From Dehalococcoidia bacterium (GTDB lineage Bacteria; Chloroflexota; Dehalococcoidia; SM23-28-2; RBG-16-64-32), in assembly GCA_030649945.1 (NCBI GenBank), contig JAUSFE010000108.1, positions 1 through 40,312 on the forward strand: a DNA stretch of 40,312 nt, given 5' to 3'. A program made the position numbers and the translations under genes. Of the stretch, positions 33,353 to 40,312 are shown piece after piece. The notes beneath the pieces are model-generated. The model searched no databases. It was not told the DNA's origin and saw only the letters and a list, made by a program, of their open reading frames with translations. Position 1 is the first letter of the stretch. The number at the start of each line of letters is the position of its first letter.

Positions 33353-34132
33353 CTATCGGGTGCTGCGTACGGACTCGTGCCAGAAAAGGAGCCGCCGCTC
33401 CACCAGCGAGAGCAGCACGTTGATGCTGACCCCCGTCATGGCCAGGACGCCGATGGCGGCGAAGAGCGTGGGCGTGTCCAGGTTGTAGTTCGCCGAGAAG
33501 ATCACCAGGCCCAGCCCGCGGTCGCCCGTGAACCACTCGGCGACGACGGCGCCGATGAGCGCCAGTGGGTACGTGATCTTGAGCGCGACCAGGAGATAAG
33601 GCTGGGCGCTGGGCACGCGCAGCTTCCAGAACACCTGCCACGGGGAGGCCCGCAGCGAGCGCAAGAACTGCAGAGCGCCCGGGTTTACGTCGCGGAAGCC
33701 GGTCATCGCGTTCAGCAGCATGGGGAAGAACGAGAGCAGCGCGGCGACGACGACCTTGGGCGTGGTGCCAAATCCCAGGAGGATGACCAGCACCGGCGCC
33801 ACGGCCACCAGCGGCGTCACCTTGACGATGATCGCCAGCGGGAAGAGCGTCCGTTCCGCCAGCGTGGAATGCGCCATCACCACCGCCAGGCCGATGGCGA
33901 CGGCGGAGCCCAGCAAGAGGCCGAGCGTGGCCTCATACAGCGTCCAGCCGCCCTCCCGCCAGAAGAAGCCCGGCCGCTCAAAGAAGCGCTCCGCTACCGC
34001 CGAGGGCGGCGGCACGACCAGGATCGATACGTCCCGCCACTGTACCCACGCCTCCCACATCAAGAGCGCCAGGACCAGGGCTGCGGCCGGCGGCAGCACG
34101 TGGGCCGCGAAGGCGCGCAGGGGCCCTTTCAT
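33353..34132 (-). CDS. ABC transporter permease (BPD/SsuC type)
   Basis: 259 aa with about six membrane helices: AAALVLALLMWEAWV, LLLGSAVAIGLAVVM, PLAIIVKVTPLVAVAPVLVI and others. A cytoplasmic EAA-like loop reads LRASPWQVFWKLRVPSAQPY. It forms the channel for the importer with the ATPase encoded just upstream and the lipoprotein downstream (10 nt gap). The ATG overlaps the stop of a 15-codon mini-ORF that bridges from the ATPase gene. Confidence 0.9.
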   Translation of the reverse strand: MKGPLRAFAAHVLPPAAALVLALLMWEAWVQWRDVSILVVPPPSAVAERFFERPGFFWREGGWTLYEATLGLLLGSAVAIGLAVVMAHSTLAERTLFPLAIIVKVTPLVAVAPVLVILLGFGTTPKVVVAALLSFFPMLLNAMTGFRDVNPGALQFLRSLRASPWQVFWKLRVPSAQPYLLVALKITYPLALIGAVVAEWFTGDRGLGLVIFSANYNLDTPTLFAAIGVLAMTGVSINVLLSLVERRLLFWHESVRSTR

Positions 34133-34176
34133 TCGATCAGCAGGGCACCGGCCCTGCCCTCCGGGTAAGTGCTCAT
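34129..34176 (-). CDS. 15-codon mini-ORF bridging the ATPase and permease genes
   Basis: It reads [15 protein letters not shown] and overlaps the ATPase stop by ATGA at its start and the permease start by ATGA at its end. It fills the 40-nt gap exactly. It may serve translational coupling; a functional peptide is unlikely. Confidence 0.35.
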   Translation of the reverse strand: MSTYPEGRAGALLIE

Positions 34177-34967
34177 AGTGGCGCCTCCTTCAGCAGGTTG
34201 CGCAGGTAGTAGACGTAGTCCAGGAACGGCTGCGTGCGCTCCATCTCCTCCGTGCGCGGGCGCGGCAGCTCGATGTCGATGTCGGCGCGCACGCTGCCCG
34301 GACGCGACGTCAGCACGACCACCCGGTCTGACATGACAACCGCCTCCTGGATGGAGTGGGTGACGAACAGCACCGTCTTGCGCCCCGCAGGCCCGGGATG
34401 CGCCTCCCAGATGCGCAGCAGCTCGTAGCGCATGGCGGAGCGGGTGATCTCGTCCAGGGCGCCGAACGGCTCGTCCATCAGCAGCAGCGCCGGGTTGAAC
34501 GCGAGCGCACGAGCGATGGCTACGCGCTGCTGCATGCCGCCGGAGAGCTGGTGCGGGTAGTAGTCGCGGAAGTCGGAGAGGCCGACGAGGTCCAGCAGTT
34601 GCTCCGGGTCCGGCAGCCGGCGCCGGCGTTCCAGATGGTCGATTTCCAGCGGCAGGCGTATGTTCGCGAGCACGGAGCGCCAGGGCAGGAGCGCCGGGTC
34701 CTGGAAGACGAAGCCAATCTCGCGCTCGCGCTGGGCGGCCTGCGGCGGGCGCCCGCTGAGCAGGACGGTCCCCGCCGAGGGCTTCAAGAGCCCGCCCACG
34801 ATGCGCAGCAACGTGGACTTGCCGCAGCCGCTGGGCCCGATGACCGACGTGAACTGCCCAGGCGGCACGGCCAGGCCCACCGCCTCCAGGGCGGACAGCG
34901 GCGAGCGCCCGTCCCGAAAGACGTGCGACAGGTTACTCAGGGAAACGTGGTGCAGTACCGCGGCCAT
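34173..34967 (-). CDS. ABC transporter ATP-binding protein (SsuB/TauB type)
   Basis: 264 aa. The nucleotide-binding domain is complete: Walker [11 protein letters not shown]-loop [11 protein letters not shown], signature LSGGMQQR, Walker [12 protein letters not shown] and the H-loop VTHSIQEAV. The C-terminal region ([17 protein letters not shown]) is typical of nitrate/sulfonate/taurine-type importers. It powers the importer with the permease and lipoprotein downstream. A TATCGT -10-like sequence sits about 8 nt before the ATG, again suggesting a short leader. Confidence 0.93.
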   Translation of the reverse strand: MAAVLHHVSLSNLSHVFRDGRSPLSALEAVGLAVPPGQFTSVIGPSGCGKSTLLRIVGGLLKPSAGTVLLSGRPPQAAQREREIGFVFQDPALLPWRSVLANIRLPLEIDHLERRRRLPDPEQLLDLVGLSDFRDYYPHQLSGGMQQRVAIARALAFNPALLLMDEPFGALDEITRSAMRYELLRIWEAHPGPAGRKTVLFVTHSIQEAVVMSDRVVVLTSRPGSVRADIDIELPRPRTEEMERTQPFLDYVYYLRNLLKEAPL

Positions 34968-35016
34968 GCCTCACACGATAGCCGGGACCCGTGAGCCCCG
35001 ACGCGATATGGCTGCG

Positions 35017-35076
35017 GGGGTGCGATCCACCTGAGGCGGATGGCCGAGGACTCGTCGCGCCGGAGAGACGCACCCC
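35017..35076. other. Stem-loop in the divergent ABC/F420 spacer
   Basis: GGGGTGCG (35017-35024) and CGCACCCC (35069-35076) are perfect 8-bp complements around a 44-nt loop. It lies in the 281-bp divergent region between the ABC operon and the LLM oxidoreductase gene. It could be an operator or leader structure; I could not match it to a known riboswitch. Confidence 0.3.
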
Positions 35077-35232
35077 GCGCCGGCCTCCCGGTGAGTCCGA
35101 GTGGGATTGTAGGCGCGGCGCAGGCCGCCGGTCAAGCGCATGGGGCGCCCCGAACCCTCAGCGCAGGGCCTCGGCAGGCCCCCCCGTCGTTTCGTCCCGG
35201 TGCCGCGTTTGCCGCTCCGCGTGGCCGCCGCG

Positions 35233-35238
35233 TATACT
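35233..35238 (+). promoter_or_regulatory. -10 element of the F420 oxidoreductase gene
   Basis: TATACT ends 10 nt before the ATG at 35249. TTGCCG, 18 bp upstream of it, is a possible -35. Confidence 0.55.
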
Positions 35239-35248
35239 AGCGCCACCG

Positions 35249-36328
35249 ATGGGCAAGGCTTTCAACATGAAATTCGGCACATTTCACCTGTTCCAGAAGC
35301 CGGCGGGTTGGACCGACGAGGGCGTCTTCCGCGCGGAGCTGGAGCAGATCCAGAAGGCGGAAGAGCTGGGCTTCGACGCCGTCTGGCTGGCGGAGCATCA
35401 CTTCCAGTGGTACGGCATCGCCACGGACCTCATGCAAATCGGCGCCTGGGTGGCGGCCCGCACAGAAAGGGTGCGCATCGGTACTGCCGTCGTCGTCCTG
35501 CCCTTCCATAATCCCCTGCGTCTGGCGGAACAGGCGGCCACACTGGACCTGCTGAGCGGCGGCCGGCTGGACCTCGGCGTCGGCCGCGGCTACCAGGCGG
35601 CCGAGTACAGCGGCTTCAACATCTCGATGGACGAGAGCAGGGCGCGTTTCGCGGAGTGCGTGGAGGTCCTGGTCAAGGCCTGGACGCAGGAGACGTTCTC
35701 CCACGAAGGGAAATATACGCAGGTGCGGGACGTGTCGGTCCTGCCGAAGCCGGCCCAGAAGCCGCACCCGCCCATCTACGTGGCCAGCTGGATGACCCCG
35801 GAGACCATCCGCTTCGCAGCGGAGCGCGGCTTTCCCATCATGTCCCCGGCCGGGCTGGCGGCAGACCAGATCAAGACCAACTACCAGCTCTACGCGGAGA
35901 CGCTGGAATCCCTGGGCCGCGACGCTTCCGGGCTGGAGCTGCCGGCGCTCATCCACATCTATGTGGACGAGAACGACGAGCGCGCGCGCCGGACAGGCAT
36001 GGAGCACGCCCGGCGCTACGGCGCGTCGCTGGCCACCCTGGGCACGTCCGTCCAGCCGGACGGCGAGCTGTCCAGCGAATATCAACACTACAAGCAGTTC
36101 GCCGACGCGGGCGCGGCGTTGCGCGAGACGCGGCAGGAGCTGATGCTCTTCGGCAATCCGGACTCGGTGGCCCACAAGCTCAAGTGGGTGCGCGATGAGC
36201 TTGGCGTGCGCTACGTAATGTGCTGGATGAACATGGGCGGCCTGGAGCCGGAGCGGGTCCTCACGTCCATGCGCCTCTTCGCGGAAGAGGTCATCCCTCG
36301 CTTCCGCACCGTGGAGGCGAAGGCATAG
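35249..36328 (+). CDS. LLM-class flavin/F420-dependent oxidoreductase
   Basis: 359 aa from the ATG at 35249, 10 nt after a TATACT box; the next ATG (35267) is possible, and the upstream in-frame sequence to 34991 is not family-like. Luciferase-like TIM barrel: MKFGTFHLFQ, ELGFDAVWLAEHHF, RIGTAVVVLPFHNPLRLAEQ, LDLLSGGRLDLGVGRGY, a central KPHPPIYVA, and GNPDSVAHKL near the end. Members are monooxygenases or reductases using FMN or F420. The next two genes handle F420, which makes F420 the more likely cofactor. The substrate is unknown. Confidence 0.88.
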   Translation: MGKAFNMKFGTFHLFQKPAGWTDEGVFRAELEQIQKAEELGFDAVWLAEHHFQWYGIATDLMQIGAWVAARTERVRIGTAVVVLPFHNPLRLAEQAATLDLLSGGRLDLGVGRGYQAAEYSGFNISMDESRARFAECVEVLVKAWTQETFSHEGKYTQVRDVSVLPKPAQKPHPPIYVASWMTPETIRFAAERGFPIMSPAGLAADQIKTNYQLYAETLESLGRDASGLELPALIHIYVDENDERARRTGMEHARRYGASLATLGTSVQPDGELSSEYQHYKQFADAGAALRETRQELMLFGNPDSVAHKLKWVRDELGVRYVMCWMNMGGLEPERVLTSMRLFAEEVIPRFRTVEAKA

Positions 36329-36430
36329 GTTGTATTCCAGAGCGGACGGAAACCAGGCGACCGGCCCCGGGACCAGTTTCTGGGGCTGCCTGCTGTAAGA
36401 CTAATTTCTACGATACGAGTGGAGTAGCAG

Positions 36431-37081
36431 ATGGCGAAAATAGCTTTCATCGGCGGCACCGGGCCGGAGGGAATGGGCCTGGCCATGCGTCTTGCGAAGT
36501 CGGGCAACGCCGTGTTCATCGGCTCGCGCACGGAGGAGCGCGCGGCGGAGGCCGTCGCGAAGGTACTGGAGGCGGTGCCGGAAGGGGAGGTCTACGGCGG
36601 CTTCAACCCGGAGGGCGCGGAGAAGGCGGACTTCGTCTTCGTCACAGTCCCCGCGGACGCCCACCATGACATCCTGGTCGATCTGGCTGACGCTATCGCC
36701 GATAAGATCGTCGTCGATGTTGTCGTGCCCATGGTCTGGGATAAGGAAGGGCCCCGGGCCATCGAGGTGGAGGAAGGTTCGGCGGCGGAGCAGGCGCAGG
36801 CGCTACTGCCCAAGGCGAAGGTCGTCAGCGCCTTCCACCACCTGGACGCCACCGAGCTCCAGAAGGTGCAGAAGCCCATGCAGGGCGACGTCATCGTCTG
36901 CGCCGACCACCGCCCCACCAAGAAGAAGGTGATGGACCTGGTGGAGCAGATAGAGTATGTGCGCGCGCTGGACGGCGGCGGCCTGGCCAACTCCCGCTAC
37001 ACGGAGCAGCTCACGGTCCTCCTCCTGCATATCAACAAGATCTACAAGGCACGCGCCGGCATCCGCGTCACCGGCGTGTGA
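36431..37081 (+). CDS. npdG: NADPH-dependent F420 reductase (F420H2:NADP oxidoreductase)
   Basis: 216 aa, the usual length. The N-terminal Rossmann motif IAFIGGTGPEGMGLAMRLA binds NADP, followed by FIGSRTEERA, with Ser/Arg contacting the 2'-phosphate. VFVTVPADAHHD, KIVVDVVVPM and VVSAFHHLDA contribute to the F420 pocket, as in archaeal Fno. It passes hydride between NADPH and F420. The ATG has a GGAG box 6 nt upstream. It sits between an LLM oxidoreductase and cofE, so the three would supply, reduce and use F420. Confidence 0.92.
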   Translation: MAKIAFIGGTGPEGMGLAMRLAKSGNAVFIGSRTEERAAEAVAKVLEAVPEGEVYGGFNPEGAEKADFVFVTVPADAHHDILVDLADAIADKIVVDVVVPMVWDKEGPRAIEVEEGSAAEQAQALLPKAKVVSAFHHLDATELQKVQKPMQGDVIVCADHRPTKKKVMDLVEQIEYVRALDGGGLANSRYTEQLTVLLLHINKIYKARAGIRVTGV

Positions 37082-37096
37082 CACCGGGGTCCGGCG

Positions 37097-37846
37097 GTGT
37101 CTGAAGTCCGCATTATCCCCGTGCGCGGCCTGCCCGAGGTGCCGGTCGGCGCCGATGTGGCCGCGCTGATTCTGCAGGCGGCCCGCCCGCAGCCGGACAT
37201 CCTTCCCGGCGATATCGTCGTCATCACCCAGAAGATCGTCTCGAAGGCGGAGGGACGGCTCGTATCCCTGGCGGACGTGACGCCCTCCGCGCAGGCGGAG
37301 CGCCTGGCCATCGCCACGGAGAAGGACCCCCGGCTGGTGGAGCTGATCCTGCGCGAGAGCAGGGCCATCGTGCGCCAGCGCGGCCCCGTGCTGATCACGG
37401 AGACGCGGCACGGGTTCGTCTGCGCCAACGCCGGCATCGATGCCTCCAACGTCGGTCCGGAAGGCCTCGTCTCCCTGCTGCCGGAGGACCCGGACGCCTC
37501 CGCGGCGGCCATCCGGGCGAGGATCGCGGAGCGGACCGGCGCCGAAGTGGCCGTGATCATCAGCGACACCTTCGGGCGGGCCTGGCGCGAGGGCCACACA
37601 AACGTGGCCGTCGGCGTCGCCGGGATGTTGCCGTTCGCGGACTACGTGGGCCAGGTGGACCCCCACGGCTACGAGCTGCGGGTGAGCACGCTGGCCATCG
37701 CCGACGAACTGGCCGGCGCGGCGGAGCTGGTGATGGGGAAGCTCGATCAGGTGCCGGTGGCCATCGTCCGCGGCTACGCCTACCCGCGCGGCGAGGGCAC
37801 CGCGCGCCAGATCGTGCGGGACCCGGAGAAGGACCTGTTCCGGTAG
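37097..37846 (+). CDS. cofE: Coenzyme F420-0:L-glutamate ligase
   Basis: 249 aa single-domain CofE, without the FMN-reductase domain of mycobacterial FbiB. Motifs are PGDIVVITQKIVSKAEGR, RQRGPVLITETRHGFVCANAGID, VIISDTFGRAWREGHTNVAVG, GYELRVSTLAIADELAGAAEL and PVAIVRGYAYPRGEGT. It adds glutamates to F420-0 in a GTP-dependent reaction. The GTG at 37097 lies 15 nt after npdG. The last 132 bp of this gene are copied at 38605-38736. Confidence 0.95.
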   Translation: MSEVRIIPVRGLPEVPVGADVAALILQAARPQPDILPGDIVVITQKIVSKAEGRLVSLADVTPSAQAERLAIATEKDPRLVELILRESRAIVRQRGPVLITETRHGFVCANAGIDASNVGPEGLVSLLPEDPDASAAAIRARIAERTGAEVAVIISDTFGRAWREGHTNVAVGVAGMLPFADYVGQVDPHGYELRVSTLAIADELAGAAELVMGKLDQVPVAIVRGYAYPRGEGTARQIVRDPEKDLFR

Positions 37847-37852
37847 CCGCTG

Positions 37853-37858
37853 TATACT
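37853..37858 (+). promoter_or_regulatory. -10 element of the antitoxin gene
   Basis: TATACT ends 6 nt before the ATG at 37865, the spacing of a strictly leaderless mRNA. It lies 7 nt after the cofE stop. Confidence 0.5.
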
Positions 37859-37864
37859 GGGCGT

Positions 37865-38077
37865 ATGAAGCAGCGCACGAAGTACAACCTGCGACGAGTT
37901 TCCTATGCAGATATCCTCGAGGACCTCAAGGACTTCGAGGAGAAGTTTGGCATGTCCTCCAAGGAATTTTACGAGAAGTTCAGCCGTGGTGAGATGGGCG
38001 ACGATCAGGATGTCATTGAGTGGGCGGGCCTGTACGAGTGGTCACTGCGAGAGACGCCTAAGTCCAGCAAGCCCTGA
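37865..38077 (+). CDS. Putative antitoxin of a TumE/DUF6516-type toxin-antitoxin pair
   Basis: 70 aa acidic protein with a central LEDLKDFEEKFGMSSKEFYE helix and a GEMGDDQDVIEWAGLYEW segment. Small proteins with this G-x-x-G-D-D...EW pattern commonly sit directly before DUF6516/TumE toxins. Its stop overlaps the toxin ATG (TGATG), a coupling typical of such modules. Assignment rests on pattern memory and the partner gene, not on a search. Confidence 0.6.
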   Translation: MKQRTKYNLRRVSYADILEDLKDFEEKFGMSSKEFYEKFSRGEMGDDQDVIEWAGLYEWSLRETPKSSKP

Positions 38078-38414
38078 TGGGCAGCTCCGCGGCAAGTTAC
38101 GTCGAAGGGATTATCAGGCACGTTGAGGAGGCCGGCGGACGCATTTCTTCGCACCCCCGCGTGGCGGGCTACCGGCTCTATGCGACGATCGTCGTGGATC
38201 GTCCGGCGACGCGCCCGAGCTTCTAAGGTATGCCTTCCACCTCGCCGACCGGTCCGGTGCCACAGTCTTCCGTTACGACTCATCTCCCCATCACGCGGGC
38301 CTACCAACGTTCCCGCACCACAAGCATCTTGGGCCGGCGGAAGAAGTAAAGGCCAGCGACGCTCCTAACCTGGACGAAGTGCTCGCGGAAGTACGCGCCT
38401 GCACGGCGGGATAG
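38077..38414 (+). pseudogene. TumE/DUF6516-like toxin gene with a frameshift
   Basis: The first frame runs from the ATG at 38077 for 49 codons (MGSSAASYVEGIIRHVEEAG ... GYRLYATIVVDRP) to TAA at 38224. The second half continues in another frame to TAG at 38412-38414: ELLRYAFHLADRSGATVFRYD, then SSPHHAGLPTFPHHKH and NLDEVLAEVRA. The FRYD...PHH...TFPHHKH pattern is the DUF6516/TumE hallmark. The total is 338 nt, so one base has been gained or lost (net), near 38195-38215. Either the toxin is inactive, the base is a sequence error, or the gene uses frameshifting. Confidence 0.65.
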
Positions 38415-38524
38415 CGGCACTGATCGGTCGCCGCGGCCGCCACGCTGCCCCGCTGAGCAAGTTGCACCACGGGAGCCTTTCTCTAAGGGCGTTGGACGAT
38501 TTGATCGCTCGAAAGCCTCATGCC

Positions 38525-38603
38525 ATCACCAACTGCTCGGCAGGTCCTTCTTCTCCTTCTCCTGCTCCACGAAGGCGTACGAGCCGTCGTCCTGGCGCAC
38601 GAC
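38525..38603 (-). pseudogene. Copy of the CoA-transferase 3' end (fragment b of locus 2)
   Basis: It aligns with 39962-40040 at about 90% identity (roughly 7-8 differences in 80). It still encodes VVRQDDGSYAFVEQE, then KEKKDLPSSW and a stop, with one amino acid change (Lys for Gln). Nearly all differences are synonymous, so this piece diverged while part of a working gene, probably in a related strain. Together with fragment a it fills the gap 38415-38736. Confidence 0.85.
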
Positions 38604-38604
38604 G

Positions 38605-38736
38605 GGCGCGGCGGAGCTGGTGATGGGGAAGCTCGATCAGGTGCCGGTGGCCATCGTCCGCGGCTACGCCTACCCGCGCGGCGAGGGCACCGCGCGCCAG
38701 ATCGTGCGGGACCCGGAGAGAGACCTGTTCCGGTAG
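38605..38736 (+). pseudogene. Copy of the cofE 3' end (fragment a of locus 2)
   Basis: 132 bp matching 37715-37846 with two adjacent mismatches (DPEKDLF becomes DPERDLF), including the stop codon. It joins fragment b on its left within GC-rich sequence and touches the TadG-like stop codon on its right (TAGCTA). Confidence 0.95.
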
Positions 38737-39774
38737 CTACTCGATGAGCTTCACCGAGTTGAACGCCGACAGCGGGTCGTAGGCGCCGAATCGTCCGCCC
38801 CTTACTCCTGACATATCGGAGGCGTAGAGCCCGTCCACCTGGCAACTGCCGCCGTTGCATTGGACCCCCTGGACAAAGAACAGGGAGAAGCGGACGATCG
38901 GCAGGTCGCAGCGCCCCGAGCATAACTGCTGGATCACAGGCAGGATCGCCACTCGCTTGCTGCCCGTGACGTTGAAGGGCGGGAACGGATTACAGGCAGG
39001 GTTGAGCCCCGTCCTCGCGGGATCATCGGGAAGGGGCTGGAAGACTTCGTTGTACGTATCGCAGCTCGCCACGGTGTTCTGGACCAGGTCGTCGAAACCC
39101 TGTCGTGTCGGCCCCACCATGTTCCCAGGTTCAGACTGCAGCACAGTCGGGCAGCCGGGATAAGGGTCGCTGGCCGCGCAGAACTCGTTGCTGCTGCCGT
39201 TGCTGATGGACGCGCGGAAGTCGGACGCGCCGGAGTTGCCGGGGAAGGCGATCGCCAGGCTGTTCCCGCTGACGGGGTCGTTGGCGTTGTACACCAGCGT
39301 CAGGGCGCCGCCGCTGACCAGCCCCGTGAGGCTGTCATCAAGGATCGCGAACGGTATGAAGCGGTCCAGCCCAACCGCCGACCCGATGCGGGCAGAAGCG
39401 TCCACGCTGACGCTGATTGAGTTGATGCCTGCGACGCTCGCGAACTGCGCTTGCAGCTCACGCTGCGCGTAGGCCCTCAACGTGTCGTTGCTTGTGGCCG
39501 TCGACAAGACCTGGAGCGTGACGCTGTCCGTGGAGGTGATACCGTTGTCCTCCAGCATTTGCTGCGCGCGCTGGAGGGCGACGTCTGGTTGCCCAGGCAG
39601 GGCGCTGGCGCCGGCCAGAGCGGCGGCGTCCACGGCATTCTGAAGGTTCGCCTTCTGACCGGTGGCCAAACCAACATCGATCGAGAAGGCCGTCACGAGC
39701 AGCAGCGCTAAGACGCTGAAGGTCCCGAGGATTAGCGACTGCCCGCTCTCCTCGTGCAGTCTTGCCAGCCTCAT
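38737..39774 (-). CDS. TadG-like secreted/pilus-assembly protein
   Basis: 345 aa. The N-terminus EESGQSLILGTFSVLALLLV...AFSIDVGLATGQKANLQNAVDAAALAGASAL is the TadG/TadE-like (DUF2134 or Flp pilus TadG N-terminal) segment: a single membrane helix at about 13-35 followed by the conserved ANLQNAVDAAALAGA helix. The rest is a Cys-containing extracellular region without a von Willebrand domain that I can see. The ATG at 39774 is preceded by a G-rich GGCAGGTG. No other tad genes are in the window, so it stands alone. Its stop abuts the copied cofE tail. Confidence 0.78.
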   Translation of the reverse strand: MRLARLHEESGQSLILGTFSVLALLLVTAFSIDVGLATGQKANLQNAVDAAALAGASALPGQPDVALQRAQQMLEDNGITSTDSVTLQVLSTATSNDTLRAYAQRELQAQFASVAGINSISVSVDASARIGSAVGLDRFIPFAILDDSLTGLVSGGALTLVYNANDPVSGNSLAIAFPGNSGASDFRASISNGSSNEFCAASDPYPGCPTVLQSEPGNMVGPTRQGFDDLVQNTVASCDTYNEVFQPLPDDPARTGLNPACNPFPPFNVTGSKRVAILPVIQQLCSGRCDLPIVRFSLFFVQGVQCNGGSCQVDGLYASDMSGVRGGRFGAYDPLSAFNSVKLIE

Positions 39775-39962
39775 GCCACACCTGCCCTTCCGTGGACGGA
39801 CCGGCGACGCCGGTCAGACTCCTCCACACTAGGCGAGATGCCGCCCGGCGCGCGGTGTCACATGCCACGTGTTAGCGCCGGGTTGAGGTTGTGAAGAGGA
39901 TGGGTAATTGTCCCCGCATCAAGGAGAGCGGGCACCTCGGTTGTCGGCCAGAAAGGGCGAAA

Positions 39963-40312
39963 TCACCAGCTGCTGGGCAGGTCTTTCTTCTCCTGCTCCT
40001 GCTCCACGAAGGCGTAGGAGCCATCGTCCTGGCGCACCACCGGCTTGCCCACGTCCCTGATCTGGCCGCGCTGGTCCAGCTCGCTGCGCAAGAGGGCCAA
40101 CTCCTCCTCGGTGGGGGTGTCCAGCGTCTCGATCTTCGCAGCCATCACGGGCTTGAACGACATCTCGGACAGCACCTGCTCCACCGTCACGAACGGCGAG
40201 ACGCCGGCCAGCCGCAGGTGGCGGTCCTCGTAATCGAACAGCGCCCAGGGCGTGACCACGCGCCAGGGCCCCGTGCCGCGGGGCAGCCCCGCGCGCTCGC
40301 GGGCGCCCTCCG
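39963..40312 (-). CDS. CoA-transferase subunit B (glutaconate CoA-transferase-like), partial
   Basis: The 5' part lies beyond the window; the 3' end is complete. The reading frame is open to the edge (GAREAGLP-like region, then GTGPWRVVTPWALFDYED, LAGVSPFVTVEQVLSEMSF). The VTxxALFDYED...RL...SP-x-VTVEQV pattern is the C-terminal region of family I CoA-transferase beta subunits. It moves CoA between carboxylic acids; the substrate cannot be told. The C-terminal tail (EQEQEKKDLPSSW) is lysine/glutamate-rich. A diverged copy of this tail lies at 38525-38603. The GTG at 40259 is internal, not the start. Confidence 0.7.
   Translation of the reverse strand, partial: EGARERAGLPRGTGPWRVVTPWALFDYEDRHLRLAGVSPFVTVEQVLSEMSFKPVMAAKIETLDTPTEEELALLRSELDQRGQIRDVGKPVVRQDDGSYAFVEQEQEKKDLPSSW

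Noticed and set aside
35011-35080. Possible TPP riboswitch (ACCTGAGGCGGAT-like segment within a hairpin)
   Set aside because: The CTGAGA and second-arm motifs are absent; only the stem-loop itself is supported.
34968-35248. Possible FMN riboswitch upstream of the ABC operon (minus strand has TTCGGGGC and GACCGGCGG at about the right spacing)
   Set aside because: The intervening P2 stem and the whole second half of the FMN aptamer are missing, so I treat it as GC-rich coincidence. A covariance-model search would settle it.
34991-35248. N-terminal extension of the LLM oxidoreductase
   Set aside because: It reads through the divergent promoter region and the TATACT box; luciferase-like proteins begin at the MKFGTF strand.

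Overview
The window is about two-thirds G+C and densely coded. The combination of coenzyme F420 genes (a luciferase-like F420 oxidoreductase, an F420:NADP reductase and CofE), dockerin-like repeats on a secreted sugar dehydrogenase, a class A penicillin-binding protein with a Pro/Thr linker and LysM, and abundant intergenic repeats suggests a Chloroflexota bacterium, probably of a Dehalococcoidia-like lineage. This is inferred from gene content; there is no rRNA or tRNA here to confirm it. Many starts are GTG or TTG. Several genes have a TANNNT -10 hexamer only 6-11 nt before the start codon, which implies leaderless or nearly leaderless mRNAs.

Layout, left half: a copper oxidase (minus strand, cut by the window edge) diverges from a PAS-LuxR regulator. 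Then come argH-rpe; a minus-strand rpmB-hicA-hicB group; fakA-fakB-recG (fatty acid kinase pair and a fork helicase); argS with an inositol-monophosphatase family gene; and a repeat-filled gap. On the minus strand follow DUF4097-adenylate cyclase, a dockerin/PQQ-type sugar dehydrogenase and an aminotransferase, then a plus-strand diguanylate cyclase.

Right half: a D-threonine-aldolase-like enzyme, an orphan hicB, a small membrane protein, and gatC/gatA separated by a small mobile element. Next are a methyltransferase, PBP1A-LysM, a KimA-like permease, a secreted HExxH protein, an NMT1/THI5-type ABC importer, the F420 trio, a toxin-antitoxin pair with a frameshifted toxin, a TadG-like protein and the end of a CoA-transferase subunit.

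The most notable structure is not a single gene. At two separate loci (20.7-22.3 kb and 37.7-40.0 kb) the spacer between two conserved genes A and B appears twice in tandem in different versions, as A-X-b-a-Y-B, where b and a are 74-132 bp copies of the inner ends of B and A. In both cases the X version carries toxin-antitoxin-type genes. This could be Campbell-like integration of circularised spacer DNA from a relative, or two strain variants joined during assembly; the sequence alone does not decide. There are also two families of miniature inverted-repeat or other non-autonomous elements, each present twice with plausible target duplications: a 257-276 bp family at CTAG sites that overlap gene stop codons, and a 230 bp family flanked by 5-bp TAGNN repeats. 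Several tandem and dispersed repeats fill the other gaps.
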